Origin: a virus
Virus record (IMG/VR): IMGVR_UViG_3300047552_000616
Span: 1-51,683 of that record
Length of the DNA: 51,683 bases
Reading direction: 5' to 3' (one strand)
Position numbers and translations under genes: made by a program. Under the pieces are notes generated by a model. The model did no database searches. It had not been told where the DNA came from and saw nothing but the letters and a program-made list of their open reading frames with translations. Shown in pieces: positions 31,999 to 40,275 of the stretch (positions are counted from its first letter, which is position 1; every line of letters begins with the position of its first letter).

Positions 31999-32559
31999 TT
32001 AGGCCGCAGCTTCAGCAGCAGGTTCACCTTCCTTGCGCTTGCGTGACTTCCTGTCAGCTGCTTCCTTCAACGCCTGAGCCTCAGCTTGCAACTGCATCAC
32101 CCGACCAAGCATCTCGATAGTAGCCGTACCACTGTTAATCGCGGCGGTAGCATCAGCCGCTGCCTTGTTCATCTCCGCGAACTTATCATCAAACAAGGCC
32201 AACAGTTCGGCCTTAGTTTCAGTCCGGGAGCTGAGTTCACTCCAGAACTTAGCAACCTTATCCAGATCCAATGCGCCTGCTGGATCTGTGGCATCTTCCA
32301 TGACAGTCTGTGCCATCTGACGCACTTTGGCTGTCAGGTAGTCAATGATAGTTTCCACGCCGAAGAACTTGACAAGGTTATCCCAATTCCCCTTGTCAAA
32401 AAACTTAGGTGATGGCATGTAGAAATACTCCGCAGGCTGTCCTTCCTTCACTCGTTTCTTGTCCTCAACGAGCACGACACTTACGCCATTGCGTTCAATG
32501 GGCAATGGTTCAAGCGTTACGGGAGTAGCAGTCGCGGGGGTAGTGTTATTGTCTGGCAT
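31999..32559 (-). CDS. Alanine-rich helical protein, unknown
   Basis: The 186-residue product has a Thr/Pro-rich start, a beta part (NGVSVVLVEDKKRVKEGQPAEYFYMPSPKFF), long helices (about 60-165) and an Ala/Lys/Arg/Glu C terminus ending in AAEAAA. It has its own long CAA-rich leader (32560-32730) and its own terminator, which suggests a separate and possibly strong transcript. Composition and coiled coils suggest a DNA- or protein-binding scaffold. No function is recognised. Confidence 0.55.
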   Translation of the reverse strand: MPDNNTTPATATPVTLEPLPIERNGVSVVLVEDKKRVKEGQPAEYFYMPSPKFFDKGNWDNLVKFFGVETIIDYLTAKVRQMAQTVMEDATDPAGALDLDKVAKFWSELSSRTETKAELLALFDDKFAEMNKAAADATAAINSGTATIEMLGRVMQLQAEAQALKEAADRKSRKRKEGEPAAEAAA

Positions 32560-32730
32560 ATGTTTTATTTACTTGTTTATCTTGTTTGTTTACTCGGACT
32601 ATGTAAGTTAATAGCTTTGTGTCTACACACGTAGATTAAGTTATTAACTAAATTCTATAATGGATAGCTTTAGCAAAAAGCATGCCATGTTGTGAGATAG
32701 GTTGAGGATACGTTAACGGGTAAAGATAGC
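32560..32730 (-). promoter_or_regulatory. Leader and probable promoter region of 31999-32559
   Basis: This 171-bp gap holds an AT-rich stretch with TATAGA near 32655-32662 on the minus strand, which could be a -10 element (the -35 is weak). Near the start codon it reads AAACAAACAAG and AAACAAGTAAATAAAACAT, a G-poor leader like those of other leftward genes. There is no Shine-Dalgarno site. Confidence 0.4.
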
Positions 32731-32892
32731 CTACTCTCTTTCAATCAAATACAATATTCCACTTGCTATCATCACAATTCCCATTAGACTAAGTCCCAAT
32801 GTGTGATATTCATAGGCTCTGTATATGGCTAGACTGCCGGTAACAATTAAACTTAAGCCAAATAGGAGATTAAGTTTTAGGAGAGCTTTCAT
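32731..32892 (-). CDS. Very small two-helix membrane protein
   Basis: This 53-codon gene encodes MKALLKLNLLFGLSLIVTGS, then LAIYRAYEYH, and a second hydrophobic helix LGLSLMGIVMIASGILYLI. Its ATG overlaps the upstream stop in an ATGA arrangement, which supports real translation. The topology (two membrane helices, short loop) could fit a holin or a superinfection-exclusion peptide. The role is unknown. Confidence 0.55.
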   Translation of the reverse strand: MKALLKLNLLFGLSLIVTGSLAIYRAYEYHTLGLSLMGIVMIASGILYLIERE

Positions 32893-33131
32893 TCAATCTC
32901 TATTGTATCAGCTATATCATAGCTTACATTGTCGTTTGTATAGCGTCCATCCCTATCTTCATCATACCTAAGATTGTGGAATTTAGAATCGAGCTGTTCA
33001 ATCCATTCAGATACAGCATCACGATTTGATGCCATAACTATGAATTGTTCTGTATGCTTAACATCATCTGATACTGTGATCCATGACAATGTTATGAGAT
33101 AGGGAAGCTTAAGTTCAACTGTGATGGGCAT
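32889..33131 (-). CDS. Small hypothetical protein with a Shine-Dalgarno-like site
   Basis: The product is 80 residues from the ATG at 33131 (MPITVELKLPYLITLSWI). AAAGGA lies 4 nt before this ATG, unlike most genes here, which decides the start over an upstream TTG at 33143. The protein is beta then helical (FIVMASNRDAVSEWIEQLDSKF) and acidic at its end. A strong hairpin precedes the ribosome site. The function is unknown. Confidence 0.5.
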   Translation of the reverse strand: MPITVELKLPYLITLSWITVSDDVKHTEQFIVMASNRDAVSEWIEQLDSKFHNLRYDEDRDGRYTNDNVSYDIADTIEIE

Positions 33132-33143
33132 AAATCCTTTCAA

Positions 33144-33176
33144 TGTGGATATTCTTACGGCTACCGGTTATCCACA
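33144..33176 (-). promoter_or_regulatory. Hairpin next to the ribosome site of 32889-33131
   Basis: On the minus strand TGTGGATA (33176-33169) pairs with TATCCACA (33151-33144) around a 17-nt loop that contains ACCGGTAGCCGT. It ends three bases before AAAGGA and could control translation of the small gene. Confidence 0.45.
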
Positions 33177-33226
33177 CGGAGCATTGGATATGTTGCTGAT
33201 TAGGTCGCGACGGTTGAAGCATGGCC

Positions 33227-33442
33227 TTAGCTTTCCGGCCACTTCGCACCGATTGTGTTACTGGCTTGCTGCCATTGACGATTCTGGTTTTCGATTGCTT
33301 GGTCATATGTTTCTCTACTTTCTCTTTCCCTTTCACCACAGGGATAGCATAGGTTTTTGTGTTGGGGATGTCTGCAGCTGATAATGCAGCCACAGTAATT
33401 GCATAGGCGGTTGTTGCTCACGTTATTGGATCTCCAAGTCAT
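33227..33442 (-). CDS. Small zinc-ribbon-like protein
   Basis: The 71-residue product contains LCNYCGCIISCRHPQHKNLCYPCGE: a CxxC pair, then a second CxxC pair 16 residues later, a zinc-ribbon or treble-clef layout. A charged helix follows (RERESRETYDQAIENQNRQWQQA). Such small proteins in phages often bind nucleic acid or host transcription proteins. A tiny 24-codon frame just upstream overlaps its ATG. The function is unknown. Confidence 0.5.
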   Translation of the reverse strand: MTWRSNNVSNNRLCNYCGCIISCRHPQHKNLCYPCGERERESRETYDQAIENQNRQWQQASNTIGAKWPES

Positions 33443-33515
33443 ATGGCCATCTTGCTATGGGAGTTAATGCGAATTCTTCAATTGTGTGGTTATTCATAAC
33501 TTTTCTTTAATCTCA

Positions 33516-33683
33516 CCAGAAAACTAATCCCCGGAGGGAATTACTATCTACATTACGGTCATGCGTTATACAATAACTAACTAACTAACTAACTAATCCA
33601 CGATAACAACTCAGTCAACTTTTGTAAGTGTCGTTGAAGTTGAGGGGATACTAACAGGGGATATTTGGGGATTAGTTTTCTGG
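33516..33683. repeat. 17-bp perfect inverted repeat enclosing a 134-bp non-coding element
   Basis: CCAGAAAACTAATCCCC at 33516-33532 is the exact inverse complement of GGGGATTAGTTTTCTGG at 33667-33683. Inside are five to six tandem CTAA units (about 33574-33596), an inner CAACTT/AAGTTG pair and GGGGAT repeated at the right end. No convincing gene lies here. It could be a structured RNA or an origin-type or binding element. Confidence 0.6.
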
Positions 33684-33709
33684 GAAGATTAAATTAATAT
33701 TTAATCTTC
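33684..33709. repeat. 11-bp AT-rich hairpin beside the inverted-repeat element
   Basis: GAAGATTAAAT (33684-33694) pairs with ATTTAATCTTC (33699-33709) around TAAT. No clear T-run follows on either strand. It lies between the inverted-repeat element and the gene at 33730-33918. Confidence 0.5.
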
Positions 33710-33729
33710 TTTGGTAGTAATATTAACTA

Positions 33730-33918
33730 CTAAATATCTTTACTATTAAGTATAACTGTTGCTATACTATCTCGAAAATCTATAAAAGCATCTGTAGACA
33801 AAGACCAATATATGGTAGCATTGATCTCTTTCTTATCATACTTTTCTTTGATAGTATTTTGTAGCTTAATGTAGTTAGCTTTGTGCTTTCGGATTTTATT
33901 TATTGTTGTTTTGTTCAT
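33730..33918 (-). CDS. Small hypothetical protein
   Basis: The product is 62 residues from ATG at 33918 (MNKTTINKIRKHKANYIKLQ). It is basic at the N terminus and ends in a beta/helix part (IYWSLSTDAFIDFRDSIATVIL). An upstream in-frame start at 33948 is possible. The local sequence is AT-rich. The function is unknown. Confidence 0.4.
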   Translation of the reverse strand: MNKTTINKIRKHKANYIKLQNTIKEKYDKKEINATIYWSLSTDAFIDFRDSIATVILNSKDI

Positions 33919-33949
33919 AAGAAAGGGGAAAGGGCAAGCTACTGTCACG

Positions 33950-34377
33950 TTAGTTGCCCCTTTTGTTGTTATTTAAATGGCCTAAGTGCTAAGTGCTAAG
34001 CACATAGAATGCCATCGCCCTAGTTTATGAAAGCCAGAATCCGGTATTATATTCAGGTTACTGGTAAGACTGCGCATTGAGGCAGTATTCTAGCTTTAGC
34101 TAAGGACTCATCCAGTCTAACACTTGCGCAAGGTTAAGTGAGCTTACTTTATAATTAGTGCTCTACTTCTCAAAAACCTACCGCATTACTTGTTCCCGGA
34201 TGTTTCGCGATGGCAATAGTTCAGCCATTACAGTGATTATTAAGTTATCATCTTTCATTTAGCTATGTCGGACATAGCATCTAGTTATTCGGCAGCCTAT
34301 CTATTGCTAGATAACTTTCCTTTAGCTAGTATGTCAAAGGAACTAAAGTGGTGGAAATTATTGTTAGCTTTAGCTTA
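33950..34377. other. 428-bp hairpin-rich stretch without a recognised gene
   Basis: I see no convincing coding frame. On the minus strand TATCTA-GCAA-TAGATA forms a 6-bp stem with a GNRA loop (about 34300-34315). Nearby are GCTATG/CATAGC, ATGGC/GCCAT, CACTT/AAGTG and ACTGC/GCAGT. One pair (CCGGTA/TACTGG) works only on the plus strand. The density suggests a structured RNA, most likely leftward, but the strand is not certain. Confidence 0.35.
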
Positions 34378-34536
34378 CTAAATCTTAGCATATCCCCTTA
34401 TGCTAATATATCTTCCCCTTACAAATCCACTTTCCCGGCCTTTCGCAATTCTTTTGCTAGGGGCGGAATTCTTGGCTATTTTGATTTGTTTGGCTTTCCA
34501 AAAGCCAAGGAGTCTGTTGAATTCTTGCTTACTCAT
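34378..34536 (-). CDS. Very small basic protein
   Basis: This 52-codon gene encodes MSKQEFNRLLGFWKAKQIKI, then a Lys/Arg/Ser-rich part KNSAPSKRIAKGRESGFVRG and YISIRGYAKI. It follows the strong terminator of the upstream gene, so it would need its own promoter or read-through. The basic composition suggests nucleic acid binding. It is too short for certainty. Confidence 0.4.
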   Translation of the reverse strand: MSKQEFNRLLGFWKAKQIKIAKNSAPSKRIAKGRESGFVRGRYISIRGYAKI

Positions 34537-34555
34537 AAAGTCTAAGGTGGTGCGG

Positions 34556-34609
34556 AAAAAGAATAAGGGCGGGAGAGTAGGCTTTATCAGCCCTAACTCT
34601 CCCGCCCTT
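34556..34609 (-). terminator. Strong rho-independent terminator
   Basis: A perfect 14-bp stem, AAGGGCGGGAGAGT (34565-34578) with ACTCTCCCGCCCTT (34596-34609), encloses a 17-nt loop that can pair further. On the minus strand it is followed by a T-rich tract (TTATTCTTTTT). It ends the first leftward gene. The stem could also stop transcripts from the other direction. Confidence 0.85.
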
Positions 34610-34622
34610 GCTGGTCTATCTT

Positions 34623-35051
34623 TTACTTCAGCCCATCAATCCACTTCACGAATTTCTCTGCCAAGTGCCATTGCGTATTGACTACGCTAATGTTGTGCTT
34701 CAATGCCTCGTTGGCGTAAGCTACGGCCCTTGCGATTGCGATGCTGAACGTTTCGGCACAACCTTTGACTTTGCAGGACTCTCCCAAAGTCAGTTGGCCA
34801 TTATCATTGACTTTCTTGCCCAGCTTAACACTGACTTCAGCGTCACGCATATAGGCGCCAAAGTCAGAACCGAATTGCCGTGCAACTTTCTCGGCCTTGT
34901 CGGAAGTCAGCTTGAAAATACGCTGACTGTCCTGATACAGTTCCTTCATGGCCAAGCTATATCGGCCATTGCCAAAACTGATTTCAGCTTGCTTCGCGTT
35001 GGATTGCTGGTTATTGGATTGCGTTGCGTTCTCAACTGTAGGTGTAGACAT
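34623..35051 (-). CDS. First leftward gene, hypothetical helical protein
   Basis: The product is 142 residues from ATG at 35051 (MSTPTVENATQSNNQQ). The N terminus is disordered and polar. Helices follow (YSLAMKELYQDSQRIFKLTSDKAEKVARQFGSDFGAYMRDAEVSVKLGKK), with KVKGCAETFSIAIARAVAYANEALKHN at the end. It is the gene nearest the divergent control region and has its own terminator. It is therefore a candidate for the earliest, strongly made product. A longer frame from 35144 exists and is less likely. No family is recognised. Confidence 0.55.
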   Translation of the reverse strand: MSTPTVENATQSNNQQSNAKQAEISFGNGRYSLAMKELYQDSQRIFKLTSDKAEKVARQFGSDFGAYMRDAEVSVKLGKKVNDNGQLTLGESCKVKGCAETFSIAIARAVAYANEALKHNISVVNTQWHLAEKFVKWIDGLK

Positions 35052-35821
35052 AACTCTTAGCTTGTGTTTTACTGTTTCCTCATGCACCGTTCGCTTCTGG
35101 CGAACATTCAAGCGCACAAGGCAAATCCAGAACTGCCAACGCATTCCCGGTTCACTGCTTCGCGACGGCAGATTTCTCCGCCCGCCCGCATGACCAGCTT
35201 GTCAAAGATCTGAGGAGAACCTAGCACATCTCTCCATCTTGGCAACATTTATTTTACATTTTTTTTCTAATCATGACAACCATATCCTTTAACTTCCTCT
35301 TATATCATCTATTCTACTTTTCACCCTACTTTCCCATTACTTCCCCTTGTATAACTACCGTTTGCAAGTTTCGGAAAATATGCCCCTATGGCTTATATAA
35401 TATATATATATAATATACATATATATATACTATAGTATATCTAATTATTAATTAAATGCGTATAACTTATTTCAGTAGCCAGACAACCAGAGGGAGCAAA
35501 ATTAGCCTAGATTCAGAATGTTAGTATACTCCGGGATTCTTTACCCTACCAAGCAATCTTAGCCCATACTATACCTTTTGCTCCATTTAGGAAATTAGCT
35601 AAATGGCTAAATGTCCTTGCCCACTACCAAAGCCATCCCGAACTATCTAGACGGCAACCATAGCCACCCATCCCCCCAGAAACGAAATCCGAATCCTATA
35701 CATGCACTCTCTTTTCCCCACCCTAAAATATCTCCATGCGCAGAAGGGTAAGATAAGAGGAGGTAAGTGGAGGGGGCAGAAGATATTAAATGGCATGGGG
35801 GGTGCTAGAGGATAGGGGATT
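35052..35821. promoter_or_regulatory. Divergent control region between the two arms
   Basis: The 770 bp hold no convincing gene. From left to right there is a 6-bp hairpin GTTCGC/GCGAAC (35089-35105) in the leftward leader, then a G+C-rich patch (35145-35195). A long alternating AT tract lies at about 35392-35455. A pyrimidine-rich plus strand (about 35625-35730) then switches to purine-rich (35745-35820). Both arms start from here, so early and late promoters and possibly an origin are expected. I could not fix exact -35/-10 sites. Confidence 0.6.
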
Positions 35822-35875
35822 ATGAATACTGTTGATGACATACTAGAAAATAACGATTTGAAGAGATTAGTCTAA
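35822..35875 (+). CDS. 17-residue leader peptide frame overlapping the terminase start
   Basis: ATG at 35822 opens MNTVDDILENNDLKRLV and stops in TAATG, sharing its last base with the terminase small-subunit ATG. Translation of the two would be coupled. It may be a leader peptide or chance. It is preceded by a purine-rich tract (AGAGGATAGGGGATT) that could serve as ribosome site. Confidence 0.35.
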   Translation: MNTVDDILENNDLKRLV

Positions 35876-36378
35876 TGACAGCCGCGAATACCCAAGTGGT
35901 TAAGGCATACGAAGACTGTGGGATGCTTCCATCCGAAATTGCGGAGACGCTCGGATGGGAGGAATCTGCGATCAAAGCTATCCTTGCAATCCATAGCAGG
36001 AAATACCGTAGTGATACCAAAGATCTGGGGGGTCCCCTGGAAGTATCCTCTAATGCTATACAGAAAGTAGATCGCGAGGGGGAAAGCGGGGCAGAAGATG
36101 TAGAAATAACAGACCCCGAATACCAAGAGATAATCTCTGCCTACAAACAACTAGCCCTATATAGTGAAGTAGACAGCGTTCGCGAAAGAGCGCTCCGGAA
36201 CCTTATTGATGAAAAGAAGGGTCGAAAACGAATCCTCAGCCCAAGCAAGGTTGGAAGCCTGAATATTGCACAGATTAATGTTTACATAAAACAGGCGCGG
36301 GAGGAGCTTCGGGGAATGATTGAAGGGATAAATCCCATTAACATAGAAGCTGAAGTTAAGCAGTTGAAACAGGGATGA
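35875..36378 (+). CDS. Terminase small subunit-like protein
   Basis: The 167-residue product has an N-terminal helix-turn-helix (residues about 6-40, VVKAYEDCGMLPSEIAETLGWEES), an acidic linker and C-terminal helices (EVDSVRERALRNLIDEKKGRK, INVYIKQAREELRGM). This layout and the position directly before the large terminase support a small terminase that recognises packaging DNA. Its end overlaps the large subunit start by 4 bp. Confidence 0.7.
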   Translation: MTAANTQVVKAYEDCGMLPSEIAETLGWEESAIKAILAIHSRKYRSDTKDLGGPLEVSSNAIQKVDREGESGAEDVEITDPEYQEIISAYKQLALYSEVDSVRERALRNLIDEKKGRKRILSPSKVGSLNIAQINVYIKQAREELRGMIEGINPINIEAEVKQLKQG

Positions 36379-38345
36379 TGAAATCTGGTATCCACAAATT
36401 TTCTAGTCCAGAAGAACTTCAGAAGTTCCTTAATCCCATATTAAGGAAAGCAGCAGGGAGGGTAGCTAATGATCCCATATCAGTATCAACAGCAGATCCA
36501 AAAGATAATCTTACTAAATCCCAAAATAATGGAAAAGGGAAAGAGGGAATTGACCTTACTAAACAAGGTAAGGAAATTACGTATGATGTCAAGAGGGAAG
36601 CTAATTCCAATGACATATACGTTCCCGACCTATCCTGTCCCGATTCAGATGGCCAAATCTATCGCGGAGACTTCAAGGTAGAAGATAACACGACAGAAGC
36701 CGAAGTTCGCGAACGCCTAAAGCCTAGAAATCTAGGAGAGTATGAACCACTTGAATTTGCTAATCCCGCAGAAATGTTCATATTCTTTGAGCGAATGGCT
36801 CAGGGACAACGTAAGCCATATTCCTGGCAAATAGAAACATTGTTGTTTCTAGGCAAACAATACTTCAAAGAAAATCCCCTTAGATTCTTCCTGCAAGCAT
36901 GTAATGGTAGTGGAAAGGACTCCTATATCATAGCATTATTTGCTGTATGGTTTATCGCAAGCAAAATCCGGAGTAGATTTATCGGGACATCTAGCTCATA
37001 TACACAGCTCGAAGGTCAAACAGAGAACTATATCCGGACCTATGCAGCACAAATTAATGCAGCAATTGGTGAGAATATCTTCCTAATCAAAAAACAACAC
37101 ATTGTATGCACTAAAACTGGTAGTGAAATTGTATTGTTCAGCACCAATGAACCTGGCCGGGCCGAGGGGTGGCATCCCCATCCGGACTATCCTGATGCAG
37201 AAATGTGCATATGTATCAATGAAGCTAAAACTATTCCCGATGAAATATTCTTGCACCTAAAGAAATGCACAGGCTATAACATATGGTTAGAGGTATCTAG
37301 TCCCGGAGGCACTAGTGGGCATTTCTACAATGAATGCCGGGTAGCAAGACAGTGGAGCGAGGGGTATGATGGAAGAAGTAAATTTAAGCGGAAAGTAACC
37401 TATGCTGATTGTCCACACATAAGTAAACAGGAAGTAAAGGATGCTATAGATGAACATGGAATTGGTAACTTCTGGGTAAGAGCAACCTATTTCGCGGAAT
37501 TCACAGACTTAGATAGTGAAGTAGTAATTGGGGGAATCCTGATAGATAATTGTGTAGAGAATCCCCCACCCATAATAGAAGAATGTCCCGAGCTTCCCTT
37601 AAGGGCGGGGGTCGATTTTAGCGCGGGAGGGGATGAAGATACCATATATGTATTCCGGGGTAACTATCTCTGGAAATCTAAAGCATTCCGGGAAGCAGAC
37701 ACTGTGATAGCAGCGGAGATAGTAATTCAATTCCTATCCTCATGTGGATTTAAGCCGGGGGAAGCTGAGAATGTAAGTATAGATGATGGTAATGTGGGAC
37801 ACATGCTAGTAGATACAATGCAACATAGGGGGTGGTCGGTATCCCGCGTTGCATTTGGTGGCAAGGCAATCAATTCCCTGATGTATGGAAATAAGGGCAC
37901 AGAAATGTGGTTCAATGTTAAGAACCTATTTGAGCAGGGATTACTCCACATACCAAAACAAGTCGCGGCAAGTGACAGGAAACTTCTCGATCAACTTAAG
38001 GGCAGGAAATACAAGAGATCCAATGCTAGCGGTAAACTCATATTACTAAGCAAAAAAGAGCAGAAAGAAGATGGATACCTTAGCCCGGACCGCGCTGATG
38101 GATTTGTTCTAGGTAACCATAGACTTCGTTGGAAAGATCTAGAATCCTTCTTCCGGACTAAACTTGAAGAAACTAAAGTCAAAGGAGTATCCCCTGAAGC
38201 ACTGCCGGGATACTATGATGATAACTTTGTATACAATCGCTTTGAGCAACATCCCCGTGGAACAAAACCTGCTTTGGTTGGAGATCAATATCGGATAGGA
38301 AAGAAACAGATTTTTAGTCACATTAAACGAATGATTGGAATATAA
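36375..38345 (+). CDS. terL: Terminase large subunit
   Basis: The product is 656 residues. The ATPase half has an adenine-motif region SWQIETLLFLG, a Walker A-like ACNGSGKDS at 175-183 and Walker B with catalytic acid MCICINEAK at about 277-285. The nuclease half has the RNase H-like acidic residues in LRAGVDFSAGGDED (about 409-422), VSIDDGNVG (467-475) and SPDRADGF near 600. It cuts and pumps DNA into the prohead with the small subunit and portal. The N-terminal 120 residues are charged and may be an extra domain. Confidence 0.9.
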   Translation: MMKSGIHKFSSPEELQKFLNPILRKAAGRVANDPISVSTADPKDNLTKSQNNGKGKEGIDLTKQGKEITYDVKREANSNDIYVPDLSCPDSDGQIYRGDFKVEDNTTEAEVRERLKPRNLGEYEPLEFANPAEMFIFFERMAQGQRKPYSWQIETLLFLGKQYFKENPLRFFLQACNGSGKDSYIIALFAVWFIASKIRSRFIGTSSSYTQLEGQTENYIRTYAAQINAAIGENIFLIKKQHIVCTKTGSEIVLFSTNEPGRAEGWHPHPDYPDAEMCICINEAKTIPDEIFLHLKKCTGYNIWLEVSSPGGTSGHFYNECRVARQWSEGYDGRSKFKRKVTYADCPHISKQEVKDAIDEHGIGNFWVRATYFAEFTDLDSEVVIGGILIDNCVENPPPIIEECPELPLRAGVDFSAGGDEDTIYVFRGNYLWKSKAFREADTVIAAEIVIQFLSSCGFKPGEAENVSIDDGNVGHMLVDTMQHRGWSVSRVAFGGKAINSLMYGNKGTEMWFNVKNLFEQGLLHIPKQVAASDRKLLDQLKGRKYKRSNASGKLILLSKKEQKEDGYLSPDRADGFVLGNHRLRWKDLESFFRTKLEETKVKGVSPEALPGYYDDNFVYNRFEQHPRGTKPALVGDQYRIGKKQIFSHIKRMIGI

Positions 38346-38349
38346 TAAC

Positions 38350-40275
38350 ATGGACACACAGACTGCAAATTTTACTGGCAATATGGTTCCCGGAGCACCT
38401 AGCTCTGAAGGTGCAGTTATGGTTGATGAAATCTCCCAGTTCCTAAAAGATGAAGCTGAAAAGCAGCTAGATTTCAATCAAGCTAGGCAATATCTAGACA
38501 TAATGCTTAATGATTGGAAGGATGAAGAAGATAAGACATTGGAAAGGCGGAAGCTTCGTAAAGTAGAAATTAACATTGAAGAAGAGCGAAATGAAGGTAA
38601 CCTGGGGCAGGATGAGACAATAATTCCTGTTCGCGTCATTGATACCAATATCCGTCGCGAACAACCGCCGTTCGTAAGCTACCTAAAGCAAAGTAGAAGA
38701 TTGGCGGTATTCAAAGTAGATGCAGAACCTGGACTAGATACCCAGCAAGTAGAGACGGCATTTACTAACGGGATGACCTATGAGAACTGGGAGACACCAC
38801 TCTATAAGACATTAGATGGTGCACAGACTCATGGTTGGGATAGCGTAGAAATCGTTTACGATAAAGATAAACCACTAGCTGTAGGCATAGAACATATTGG
38901 TCACGATAGGCTCATATTTCCGAAAGATGCAATTAGCATACAGCATGCTAATCGGCTAATCCGGAGATACGATATCACAATAACCCAACTCATAGCCTTC
39001 ACGGAAAGCTTTGGCTTTAATCGGGAGCAAGTAATCCTAGTCCTGAACAAATACAAAGAACGGAATACTGGGAAGCTAAATGCTAGCACGATTAAGGTAT
39101 ACAAAGTATTCTTCCGAATTAATGGTGTAGTTCATACGGCATGGTTCGCAGACAGGGAATGCGGGACTAATGATTGGCTTAAGAATCCCACTAAACTAGA
39201 GCTGGGAATTAGTAGGCTTGAATCATATATGGAGATGGGGATGCAGATAGATCCCATGTCCGGGATGCCTGTGCCCATGCCCATGCAAAAGCAAAGATGG
39301 GTTCCCGCTGATGTTAGGCTTTATCCTGTATTCTGCTTACCCTATGCTGAAACTGAAGAAGATCCCATATTCAGCTATAAGGGCAGGGTATTCCTAGACC
39401 AATACATGCAAGAAGCCCAGACATATATTACGTCGGGCTATGTTAATGCAATCGGTAGGGCTAGTAATCTCTATGCAGCAGTAGAGGGAGATGATGGATC
39501 TTCGGCCGCGATTAAGCAAGTGGCAAGTTTGGAGTCCGGGGTTATCCTGAATAAAGCCATCCGGTTCTTCCAGCCAGAATATCCCGATGCAAGTGTTGTG
39601 TCGGCTTTGCAATACCTATCTACTAGCAATGCCAATGAAACTGGACAGGTAGCTTGGGCAGTAAATAACAGGGAAGATAGCCGAAAGACAGCTACTGAAA
39701 TAGGTGCGGCACAGCAACAGCAAAGCCTACTGAATTCTGTTCAGCTAACCTTATTCTCAACCTTTATCCGACAGATCTATTCTTTTGCTTGGCAGATAGT
39801 TAAATCCCAAGCACTACAGAATAATATCCAATTCCTTCTAGACCCACAGACCGGGATGAACCGGACTGAGCTAGTAGACAAGAATTACTCTATACGGGCC
39901 GCTGGTGATATTGATGTAGTTCAGAGAGCTGAGAAGTTGGCTGAGATGAAACAATTCTGGCCAATCGTGGCAGGAACTCCCGCAGCACTACCGTTCCTGA
40001 CTAACATGCTCAAACTAGCATTCCCGGACGATGGTGAGAAATATGAGATGATAATGCAGCAAGGAGATATCCAGAAAGCTATCATCCAACAAATGTATGG
40101 AATCTTAGCCGCACTTGGTGATGAAGTAATCAAGGGATTACCTCCACAGCAACAGCAGAACTTTATGATGTTGATGCAACAGGCGCAGCAAGTATTGGGA
40201 CAACAGGGACAACAGGAACAACCGCAACAGCAGTCTACCACACAACAAAATGGCCAACCTAGTAGCAATATATGA
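38350..40275 (+). CDS. Portal protein
   Basis: The product is 641 residues. It has a long charged helix at the start (MLNDWKDEEDKTLERRKLRKVEI) and portal-type wing/stem parts (RREQPPFVSYLKQSRRLAVFKVD, LYKTLDGAQTHGWDSVEIVYD). A helical crown follows (ATEIGAAQQQQSLLNSVQLTLFSTFIRQIYSFAWQIVKSQ), and the tail is Gln-rich. Size and the position after the terminase match podovirus portals. The ATG at 38350 is used; a TTG at 38335 overlaps the terminase gene. Confidence 0.8.
   Translation: MDTQTANFTGNMVPGAPSSEGAVMVDEISQFLKDEAEKQLDFNQARQYLDIMLNDWKDEEDKTLERRKLRKVEINIEEERNEGNLGQDETIIPVRVIDTNIRREQPPFVSYLKQSRRLAVFKVDAEPGLDTQQVETAFTNGMTYENWETPLYKTLDGAQTHGWDSVEIVYDKDKPLAVGIEHIGHDRLIFPKDAISIQHANRLIRRYDITITQLIAFTESFGFNREQVILVLNKYKERNTGKLNASTIKVYKVFFRINGVVHTAWFADRECGTNDWLKNPTKLELGISRLESYMEMGMQIDPMSGMPVPMPMQKQRWVPADVRLYPVFCLPYAETEEDPIFSYKGRVFLDQYMQEAQTYITSGYVNAIGRASNLYAAVEGDDGSSAAIKQVASLESGVILNKAIRFFQPEYPDASVVSALQYLSTSNANETGQVAWAVNNREDSRKTATEIGAAQQQQSLLNSVQLTLFSTFIRQIYSFAWQIVKSQALQNNIQFLLDPQTGMNRTELVDKNYSIRAAGDIDVVQRAEKLAEMKQFWPIVAGTPAALPFLTNMLKLAFPDDGEKYEMIMQQGDIQKAIIQQMYGILAALGDEVIKGLPPQQQQNFMMLMQQAQQVLGQQGQQEQPQQQSTTQQNGQPSSNI

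Noticed and set aside
33115-33393. 92-residue frame covering the hairpin and parts of two small genes
   Set aside because: It overlaps the zinc-ribbon gene and the hairpin region and has shadow-like composition.
35641-36150. Minus-strand frames over the control region and terminase start
   Set aside because: They are antisense to the terminase gene or have low-complexity, hydrophobic shadow composition and no leader.
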